Below, one piece after another: positions 6,476 through 11,639 of a stretch of DNA of 11,639 nucleotides; position 1 is the first letter of the stretch; each line of letters begins with the position of its first letter. This DNA comes from JANMQK01 sp031370485 (GTDB taxonomy: Bacteria; Acidobacteriota; Polarisedimenticolia; Gp22-AA2): positions 1 through 11,639 of the forward strand of contig JANMQK010000091.1 in assembly GCA_031370485.1 (NCBI GenBank), given 5' to 3'. The position numbers were made by a program, and so were the translations under genes. Below the pieces are notes generated by a model that saw only the letters and a list, made by a program, of their open reading frames with translations, made no database searches and was not told the DNA's origin.

Positions 6476-8389
6476 CTACGACGGCCCACCGCATGTTCGC
6501 AGGAGCCGGGGGTGGCAGGTGGTCCGCCCCGGCGGGCGCTCCATCCCGGCGCTGTTCCTCCCGTACGACCCTTCCAGGACTCCGTTCAGGGGAGCAACCA
6601 GGTAGTAGGTGCTGCCGCCTCCCGGCGTCAGCGTGATCGCCCTGCTCCCCGACGTGGTGCAAAGCCGTGGCGCGTGGCTTGCGAAGTCTCCGAGGGTGCC
6701 TTCGTAGACCTCGAAGTCGCCGTCCCCTACGCGGCAGGACGCTCCCCAGGTCAGCTGCAGATCGCCGGACGGCTGGCGGGAGATTTGGAGCGGGGTCCCG
6801 GCGACGGACCCGCCGTCGGGCACGCTCCCGCCCCCGGCGCATGAGGGATCGGCGACAGGGACCTGGCACTCGTCCGGCACCCGGTTGCCGTCGCAGTCGG
6901 GGCTGCTCCCGCCGGAGACGTCGGTCTCGTCCGAGATCTCGTTGCTGTTGCAGTCGGGAAAGACGCGCAGGTAATAGACATCCTGCCCGTTGTTGAAGGT
7001 CGCGGCGTAGGCGACGTGAGCCTGGACCGCGTCGGAGACGATCCCGAGATAGTCGCCGATCTTGTTCTGGTTAGGCCAGCCGACGAAGCTGTTGAAGGAG
7101 GGGCTGACAGGGACATTGCGCGACCAGGTGGCGCCGGCGTCGTACGACCAGGCGTAGAAAAGCTGCGAGACGCTGGCCGACCCCGAGTTCCGGGTGTCGT
7201 TCCAGACAGCGTCCAGCCGTCCGTTGGGCGCGACGGAAAGAGCGCCGAACCAGTGCCAGTTTCCGAGGCCCGGGTCATCGTTGACGCGCACCGGCGCGCT
7301 CCAGGTCACCCCGCCATCGGTGCTGCGGGACAGGTGGACGTTCACGGGATCCGGACCGTCGAAGGGATCCACCGAGGCCAGCAGGTAGACGTACCCCCGC
7401 GTCGGTCCCGTGGACTTGTCCACGGCCACGTTGGCCTGCCCGAGCAGGCCGTCGGGATTGGGCCCGCCGAATGCCATCGCCCCGCCGAGATCCACCCGCC
7501 TGCCCGAGAAGGTGGGTGAGGCCCCCCCGATCTGGGCATCGGTCGAGCGGGACACCACGAACGTGTTGACATCCTGGCCGAACGTTCCGTCGATCCCCGC
7601 CGCGTAGACCGTTCCGTCCGGCCCGATGTCCATGGTCCCGAACGTCGGCGAGAGCGTCACCGGGACCGGCGACTGGAAGCTCGTACCTCCGTTCGTGGAG
7701 CGCGTGAAGACACTCGTCTGGCAGCAGGAGTAGAAACGCTGCCAGATGCCATAGATATTTCCCGAGCCGGCGCCGCCGGACTGGTCGATGGCCATCCAGT
7801 TCTTGTCCCCCCCGAACGACGGAACGGGAGATCCCCAGGAGGCGGCCCCGCTGGGGGATCGGAACACGTCGAGGGTGAGGTCCCCCTTGAGGCTCTGGTA
7901 AAAGAGAGTGCCGGTGGAGTCGGCGCCGACGACGGGGTCGCTTCGAAACGTGCCGGGCGTCAGCACCCCCGGGAAGGTCCAGGTCGTCCCGCCGTTGACC
8001 GAGTAGGCCCAGCCGGCCTGGCGGAAGTTCGAGGCGATGGTGTTGAACTGCCGCCACCCGACCAGGATGTTGTTGGGGTTGGTCGGATTCACGACAAGGG
8101 ACGGCTCGTTGGCTGCGTCGCCGGTGATGTTGTGGCCCGTCGCGTCGACGTTCACCTGGATGCTGATGTACGGCCCGAAGGCCACGTTTCCCGCCGGCGA
8201 CCGGGCGAGAGGATCCTCGGCGGCGGTGAAGGGCGCCGGCGGATCGTCGGGACGCTCCTCGTGCCATTGGCGGGCCGCCGCCCCCCGCTCCTGCCCGCCG
8301 GAACCCGCCACTGTAGCGGGGTAGCCGGTGGCCAGGCCGGCGAGCAGCGCGGCCCACGCGAGGCGGCGGATTGGCTGGTTCACACACAC
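6476..8389 (-). CDS. Secreted BNR/Asp-box propeller protein (sialidase-like)
   Basis: The product (about 637 residues) is exported. It starts VCVNQPIRRLAWAALLAGLATG, a signal peptide with Arg pair and hydrophobic core. The main body is a sialidase-type propeller, beginning NEPSLVVNPTNPNNILVGW (94-112). It has Asp-box-like repeats SVNGGTTW (130-137), STNGGTSF (231-238), STDGGVTW (356-363) and SYDAGATW (415-422). I see no clear sialidase Arg triad or FRIP motif, so it could be a non-enzymatic propeller. Two Cys/Asp-rich units follow, DCNSNEISDETD (479-490) and DCDGNRVPDEC (498-508), then a fibronectin-like tail (about 543-637) containing TYYLVAPLNG. GTG 8389 is chosen because AGGG lies 7 bases upstream. 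An in-frame GTG at 8410 lacks a ribosome-binding site. The gene converges on the oxidoreductase with 4 bases between stops. Confidence 0.88.
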   Translation of the reverse strand: MCVNQPIRRLAWAALLAGLATGYPATVAGSGGQERGAAARQWHEERPDDPPAPFTAAEDPLARSPAGNVAFGPYISIQVNVDATGHNITGDAANEPSLVVNPTNPNNILVGWRQFNTIASNFRQAGWAYSVNGGTTWTFPGVLTPGTFRSDPVVGADSTGTLFYQSLKGDLTLDVFRSPSGAASWGSPVPSFGGDKNWMAIDQSGGAGSGNIYGIWQRFYSCCQTSVFTRSTNGGTSFQSPVPVTLSPTFGTMDIGPDGTVYAAGIDGTFGQDVNTFVVSRSTDAQIGGASPTFSGRRVDLGGAMAFGGPNPDGLLGQANVAVDKSTGPTRGYVYLLASVDPFDGPDPVNVHLSRSTDGGVTWSAPVRVNDDPGLGNWHWFGALSVAPNGRLDAVWNDTRNSGSASVSQLFYAWSYDAGATWSRNVPVSPSFNSFVGWPNQNKIGDYLGIVSDAVQAHVAYAATFNNGQDVYYLRVFPDCNSNEISDETDVSGGSSPDCDGNRVPDECQVPVADPSCAGGGSVPDGGSVAGTPLQISRQPSGDLQLTWGASCRVGDGDFEVYEGTLGDFASHAPRLCTTSGSRAITLTPGGGSTYYLVAPLNGVLEGSYGRNSAGMERPPGRTTCHPRLLRTCGGPS

Positions 8390-8396
8390 AATGTTA

Positions 8397-8400
8397 CCCT
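8397..8400 (-). promoter_or_regulatory. Ribosome-binding site supporting the GTG start of the BNR gene
   Basis: AGGG on the minus strand sits 7 bases upstream of the GTG at 8389. The in-frame GTG at 8410 has no purine-rich stretch before it. A further GTG at 8383 would also fit, at 13 bases, and would leave the signal peptide intact. Confidence 0.4.
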
Positions 8401-8594
8401 GGGAACCCACGGTGTGGATACGGCCGCACCGCTCGCGCGCGGTTTGACATCAGAATAGTGCTGTCTTTGGGTCGCAAGACCACGAGCGGTCTGGAACCTC
8501 TGGAACTGGCGGGACGACGGCGCCCGCTTCGAGTCGGCGCGCAATGTCCAGCTCTCACCAAGCCGCTCGACGTCCTGGTCAGGGCCGGATGGGT

Positions 8595-8921
8595 TTACGC
8601 GGACCCGCTTCCCTGGCCGAACAGGGACGACACCATCCTCCCCAGAATACCGGGCTCCTTGTGTCCGAGGATCTTGTCGATCTCGCCCCGATCCAGGAAC
8701 ATGCCGCCGCAGGCGAAGCAGGCGTCCACCTTCACCTCGCGAAAGTCCACCTCGGCAAGATCCATCCCGCACTTGGGGCAGCGCATCCAGTGCAGCTCCT
8801 TGAGGCGGCTCCGCTCGGTCTCCGCCATCTCGCGCGCCGCCTGCTCGCGCAGGCGCCGCAGCTTCTCCATCTCGAGTCTCTTGAAGTACTCCTCCTCGCT
8901 CTCGCTCGGCTTGACGGGCAT
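8595..8921 (-). CDS. zf-TFIIB-family zinc-ribbon protein
   Basis: The 108-residue product belongs to the small zf-TFIIB-like zinc-ribbon family of unknown biochemical role. Residues 7-45 are a charged, probably coiled-coil helix (SEEEYFKRLEMEKLRRLREQ). The ribbon follows, with Cys48 and Cys51 (MRCPKCGMDL) and Cys68 and Cys71 (DACFACGGMFLDRGEI), spaced CX2C-X16-CX2C as expected for one Zn(II). The C terminus (GILGRMVSSLFGQGSG) has a short amphipathic helix. No signal peptide is seen, so it is cytoplasmic. The ATG has AAGGAG 8 bases upstream, at 8930-8935. It is the last of three closely spaced minus-strand genes, 26 bases after the DUF2585 gene. The family is usually about 90-130 residues, so this copy is full length. 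Confidence 0.9.
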   Translation of the reverse strand: MPVKPSESEEEYFKRLEMEKLRRLREQAAREMAETERSRLKELHWMRCPKCGMDLAEVDFREVKVDACFACGGMFLDRGEIDKILGHKEPGILGRMVSSLFGQGSGSA

Positions 8922-8947
8922 CCCGGGCTCTCCTTATGAATGTGCCC

Positions 8948-9595
8948 TCATTCTATTAGAAAGTGCCCGGCGGCCACGTGCCCGGCCGCCTGCCACGCCT
9001 TGATGGCCCCGATCGGGTGGAGAAGCATGATGATGTTCAGGGTCAGGTTGTCGCGGACCCACAGCAGGCAGAAGACCTCAAGAAAAACGACAACCGCCAC
9101 GCTGGCCCAGACCCGCATCCGGCAAGCGAACAGGAAGCCGAGCGCCATCATCACGACGTCGCTGCAGGAGTTGAGGACACTGTCGCCGACGTACCCCAGC
9201 GCGATGGTGGCCTCGCGGTACCGGTTGATGACGACCGGGGAGTTTTCCAGGATCTCCCATCCCGCCTCGAGCAGCAGCGCCAGGACGAACCGGCGCCGCA
9301 CCGGCACCCCGCGCGCCGCCAGCCGGAGCAGCGCAAAGAAGAGGATCCCGTGGATGACGTGCGAGAAGGAGTAGGCGTCCGCCACGCGCTGGGAGTTCTC
9401 GCTGCTCCAGATGTCGCCATCCCACCATCCGAAGCGCCCGTCCGGCCCCAGGAGAGAACGCCCGAGCCCGATCTCGATCGCCGCCGTGAGTCCCAGCACG
9501 GCGATCGATGCGACGATGATCCCGCGGTGGTCTCTCGCGAACTCTCCAAGGGCCGTCGTGGCGCGGCGCCGGGCGGCCGGCAGGCGTGTCAGCAT
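8948..9595 (-). CDS. DUF2585/UPF0314 family membrane protein
   Basis: The 215-residue membrane protein matches the uncharacterised DUF2585 (UPF0314) family. The family's conserved elements are present: SSENSQRVADAYSFSHVIHG (64-83), WEILENSP (113-120), INRYREATIALGYVGDSVLN (123-142) and RDNLTLNIIMLLHPI (181-195). Helices are predicted at about 25-45, 78-94, 102-116, 140-159 and 163-181. The many conserved polar residues inside membrane segments (Glu, Asn, His, Arg, Asp) suggest an enzyme or transporter, but no function is established. I know the family best from Alphaproteobacteria, so this high-GC non-alpha-like setting is noteworthy. ATG 9595 has AGAGG just upstream. A longer reading frame to 9898 is rejected because it overlaps the upstream gene and lacks family similarity. 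It starts 34 bases after the membrane protein gene ends and is followed 26 bases later by the zinc-ribbon gene. Confidence 0.85.
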   Translation of the reverse strand: MLTRLPAARRRATTALGEFARDHRGIIVASIAVLGLTAAIEIGLGRSLLGPDGRFGWWDGDIWSSENSQRVADAYSFSHVIHGILFFALLRLAARGVPVRRRFVLALLLEAGWEILENSPVVINRYREATIALGYVGDSVLNSCSDVVMMALGFLFACRMRVWASVAVVVFLEVFCLLWVRDNLTLNIIMLLHPIGAIKAWQAAGHVAAGHFLIE

Positions 9596-9629
9596 CGGTA
9601 CCTCTCGCGGGGAGCCGCCGATGATGGAA

Positions 9630-10838
9630 TCACCTCGGGGTCCGCGGAACCTGTCTTGCGAGCCAGCGGCTGAAACGCCCGCCCGACTCGAGACGGGAGA
9701 TGAGCGCGGCCAGCTCTTTTTCCCCGGCCTCGGTGGTCGTGCGATCGTCCAGGGGGATGCCGCTCCGGGCGGCCAGCCACGCTCCGAGCCGGCTCGGCAT
9801 GGTCGGATCGTCCATTTCGTGGGCGAGTTTGCGCCGCATCCGGACGTTCGAAAGCCGCGGGGGATCCTGATGCGGAGGGGCGCCGGCGGCGAGGACATTC
9901 AAGGTGAACCAGGGGTCCCCGTCGGAATCGGAGGTCCTGACCAGCTCGAGGGAAACGCCCTCGAAGAGATCCCGCACACCACTGTCCGATCGACGCCGGA
10001 GCCTCAGACAGCCCGAATCGATCCTCCACTCGAGACGCGTGTGCGTCAGCCGCCATGATGCCCAGGCGAGCGCCACTGTCGCCGCGCCGAGTACCGCCGC
10101 GACCGGCAGCATGCCGCGATGTCCGCCCGAATACCGGAGAAGCGGCGCGGCGACCCCGGCGAAGATGGCGGTCACCACCCACGCGATCCGTCCCTGAACC
10201 CGGCGCTGGTCCTCATTCTCCACGAGCGCGGGACTCCCTTCGGCGTCGATCACCTCGCGCCACCGCTCCGGCGGCGATGCAGGGTCCTGGAGATCCCGGG
10301 GCTTCAGCCCCATCTCCTGGTGAAACGCCATCGCCAGCGACTCGCACTCGCCCCCCGGCGCGAGCGACGTCATCGGGATGGGGCCGTCCGGGGTCTCGGC
10401 CATCAGCCGGCATTTTCGCGCAAGGCTGTAAATCCGGAGAAGCGCGGAGCGCGGAATCGTCCGCGTCGAGCGGAACGGCCCGAGCCTCCGATGGATGACG
10501 AGAGCGTCGGGCCTGGCCACGATCCGATCCTCCGACGAGAGCAGACGCAGCGCCTCGTGCGCGGCCATGAACCCCCCCAGCGTCCACAGGGAGAGCCAGA
10601 ACACGAGAAACAGGCCCGCGAAAAGGGCGGGCGCCAGTTCCGGAGGCCCGGCGCCCGGCGAGAGGGGCCTTCCCGTCACGAGGGAATGGGCGCCCGCGAG
10701 AAGGCTATAGACCGCAAACGACTCGCCGATGACCCAGCCGCAAAGCCATGCGGCGAGGAAGGCGGCCGAAAAGAATCGTCCCATGCCGCGCGGCCTGAGA
10801 CGGAGCTCAAGACCTTCGGTCGTGCGGTTCGGTATCAC
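9630..10838 (-). CDS. Hypothetical membrane protein with two paired helices and soluble domains
   Basis: The 402-residue product has no family name I can give. After TEGLELRLRPRG (7-18) come two membrane helices (about 21-48 and a segment including LFAGLFLVFWLSLWTLGG). A soluble beta-rich segment follows, resembling a PH-like fold (DRIVARPDALVIHRRLGPFRS...TIPRSALLRI), then a second helix pair (AWVVTAIFAGVAAPLL and MLPVAAVLGAATVALAW). A second similar soluble segment (RLEWRIDSGCLRLRRRS...LFEGVSLELV) and a charged C terminus complete it. The helix-pair plus strand-rich pattern occurring twice suggests an internal duplication. The GTG at 10838 is chosen because TEGLELRLRPRG resembles the N terminus seen in similar membrane proteins. 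The ATG at 10784 is the alternative. Neither has a strong ribosome-binding site. It heads the three-gene set and is divergent from the TIM-barrel gene. Confidence 0.7.
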   Translation of the reverse strand: MIPNRTTEGLELRLRPRGMGRFFSAAFLAAWLCGWVIGESFAVYSLLAGAHSLVTGRPLSPGAGPPELAPALFAGLFLVFWLSLWTLGGFMAAHEALRLLSSEDRIVARPDALVIHRRLGPFRSTRTIPRSALLRIYSLARKCRLMAETPDGPIPMTSLAPGGECESLAMAFHQEMGLKPRDLQDPASPPERWREVIDAEGSPALVENEDQRRVQGRIAWVVTAIFAGVAAPLLRYSGGHRGMLPVAAVLGAATVALAWASWRLTHTRLEWRIDSGCLRLRRRSDSGVRDLFEGVSLELVRTSDSDGDPWFTLNVLAAGAPPHQDPPRLSNVRMRRKLAHEMDDPTMPSRLGAWLAARSGIPLDDRTTTEAGEKELAALISRLESGGRFSRWLARQVPRTPR

Positions 10839-10913
10839 GCCGGGAATATCGTGCTCTGACCCTCTCCGGTCAAGGATTGCCTGAAAGCCGCTGCGGGTCG
10901 GCAGAACATGCGG

Positions 10914-10942
10914 TTGACAGGACCTCCCCCGTCCGGCAGTCT
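10914..10942 (+). promoter_or_regulatory. Candidate promoter for the TIM-barrel gene
   Basis: A perfect TTGACA (10914-10919) lies 43 bases before the start codon. At 17-base spacing the -10 is CAGTCT (10937-10942), a poor match. A good -35 with a weak -10 is common in high-GC genomes, so this is plausible but unproven. It sits in the 123-base divergent gap. Confidence 0.35.
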
Positions 10943-10946
10943 TCGC

Positions 10947-10953
10947 GGGAGGG
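10947..10953 (+). promoter_or_regulatory. Ribosome-binding site fixing the TIM-barrel gene start
   Basis: GGGAGGG precedes the ATG at 10962 with 8 bases between them, an ideal Shine-Dalgarno arrangement. It supports this reading frame over the overlapping frame starting at 10877. Confidence 0.7.
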
Positions 10954-10961
10954 TGGCTTCG

Positions 10962-11639
10962 ATGGTGGAATCTTTGAACAGGTTGCTCCTGGCGCTCGGG
11001 CTTGCGGCGATCTCCGTGAACGCCGCCGCCGCGCCGCCGCGCGCCATCTGGCTCTGGGAGCAGGAGGCCTACCGCATCCTCGACGACAAGCCGGCGCGCG
11101 ACGAAGCGCTCCGCTTTCTGACCGGGAAGGGCATCGGCACGGTCTACTTCTACGCCGACGCCTGGCGCGGCCGGAACGCGATCGCCGAGCAGCCCGCCAG
11201 GCTCCGCGCCGTCGTCGCACAGATGCACGAGCGGGGCCTGCGGGTCTATGCGCTCCTCGGCTCGGCCTATCTGAAGACCCAGGAATACGTATTGCCTGAG
11301 CGGCGCGAGCGGGCGATGGCGATGTTCGAGCGGGTGCTTGACTACGACCGCGGCTCGAAGCCGCATGAGCGATTCGACGGCGTCAACCTCGACATCGAGC
11401 CCTACCTGCTCGCCGATTGGACGGAGAGAAAAGAGGAGCTGGCGCGCGACTACCTCGACCTCGGCGCCGCCTTCATGGAGCTCAAGCGATCGCGCGACCC
11501 GGCTCTCGTCGTCGGGCCGGCGATGCCCTTCTGGTGGGACGGCATCGAGGGGCTCTCGTGGAAAGGACGCGCCGCGCGCCTGAGCGAGCATGTCCAGGAT
11601 CTTTTCGACTACGTCTCGCTGATGGACTACCGGAACTTC
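10962..11639 (+). CDS. Exported TIM-barrel, putative glycoside hydrolase (3' end off window)
   Basis: An open frame of exactly 226 codons starts at ATG 10962 and continues past the window edge without a stop. Residues 1-25 are a signal peptide (NRLLLALGLAAISV, then NAAAA). The mature part starts with RAIWLWEQEAYRIL. It continues with alternating strand/helix units typical of a TIM barrel: GIGTVYFYADAW, then MHERGLRVYALLG. The motif FDGVNLDIEPYLLADW (138-153) closely resembles the GH18 active-site strand DGxDxDxE, with Asp139, Asp144 and Glu146 present but Asn142 in place of the second Asp. VVGPAMPFWWDG (183-194) and SLMDYR (219-224) fit later barrel strands. It probably acts on a polysaccharide outside the cytoplasm, though the substrate is unknown. 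A non-catalytic barrel or a different hydrolase family cannot be excluded without the missing C-terminal half. Confidence 0.82.
   Translation, partial: MVESLNRLLLALGLAAISVNAAAAPPRAIWLWEQEAYRILDDKPARDEALRFLTGKGIGTVYFYADAWRGRNAIAEQPARLRAVVAQMHERGLRVYALLGSAYLKTQEYVLPERRERAMAMFERVLDYDRGSKPHERFDGVNLDIEPYLLADWTERKEELARDYLDLGAAFMELKRSRDPALVVGPAMPFWWDGIEGLSWKGRAARLSEHVQDLFDYVSLMDYRNF

Noticed and set aside
8444..8449. TTGACA on the plus strand in the gap between the BNR and zinc-ribbon genes
   Set aside because: No plus-strand gene follows and no -10 is visible at a suitable distance. The minus-strand TATTCT nearby (8457-8452) also lacks a -35 at 16-18 bases, so I call no promoter in this roughly 200-base gap.
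10839..11591. N-terminal extension of the 402-residue membrane protein to about 653 residues
   Set aside because: The added part is Arg/Gly/Pro-rich, shows no membrane or domain pattern, and lies opposite the TIM-barrel gene, which has a signal peptide and a strong ribosome-binding site.
1..11639. CRISPR arrays, tRNA or rRNA genes, transposases, toxin-antitoxin or defence genes
   Set aside because: I looked on both strands and found no regularly spaced repeats, cloverleaf-like genes, mobile-element enzymes or known defence domains.

Overview
The window is GC-rich (high G+C, with strong third-position GC), densely coded bacterial DNA with short intergenic gaps. There are no RNA genes, CRISPR arrays, insertion sequences or phage genes that I can see. 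Two large secreted proteins, an S8 protease and a BNR/sialidase-type propeller protein, end in Asp/Asn-rich linkers followed by a similar fibronectin-like C-terminal module containing a 'YYLV' core. In my experience this kind of tail is common in Acidobacteriota and related high-GC soil or sediment lineages. The phylum assignment is an inference and not firm.

Layout, left to right. (1) Positions 22-2832, minus strand: a run of four genes transcribed right to left. A five-bladed propeller of the GINT1 N-terminal-domain type comes first. It overlaps by 4 bases (GTGA) with a probable SAM-dependent methyltransferase. After 69 bases comes a small exported arginine-rich protein, and 10 bases later an exported cyclophilin-type peptidyl-prolyl isomerase. 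(2) Positions 3011-6471, plus strand: a secreted subtilisin-like protease, then an unusual medium-chain oxidoreductase with a signal-peptide-like N terminus and an added four-helix membrane tail. (3) Positions 6476-10838, minus strand: a convergent block. The BNR-repeat secreted protein ends 4 bases from the oxidoreductase. Upstream of it lies a compact three-gene set (membrane protein with soluble domains, DUF2585/UPF0314 membrane protein, zf-TFIIB zinc-ribbon protein) with gaps of only 34 and 26 bases. (4) Positions 10962 to the window end, plus strand: the first 226 codons of an exported TIM-barrel-like, putative glycoside-hydrolase protein that runs off the edge.

Most products appear to be exported or membrane-bound: seven of eleven genes begin with a signal-peptide-like segment and two more are multi-span membrane proteins, so the region looks like an envelope and secretome neighbourhood. 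The best-supported functional couplings are the propeller/methyltransferase pair (translational overlap) and the three-gene membrane/zinc-ribbon set. I did not find a recognisable defence, mobile or biosynthetic system. The most unusual items are the signal-peptide/oxidoreductase/membrane fusion, the propeller plus methyltransferase pair, and the four-fold RRRX repeat protein.
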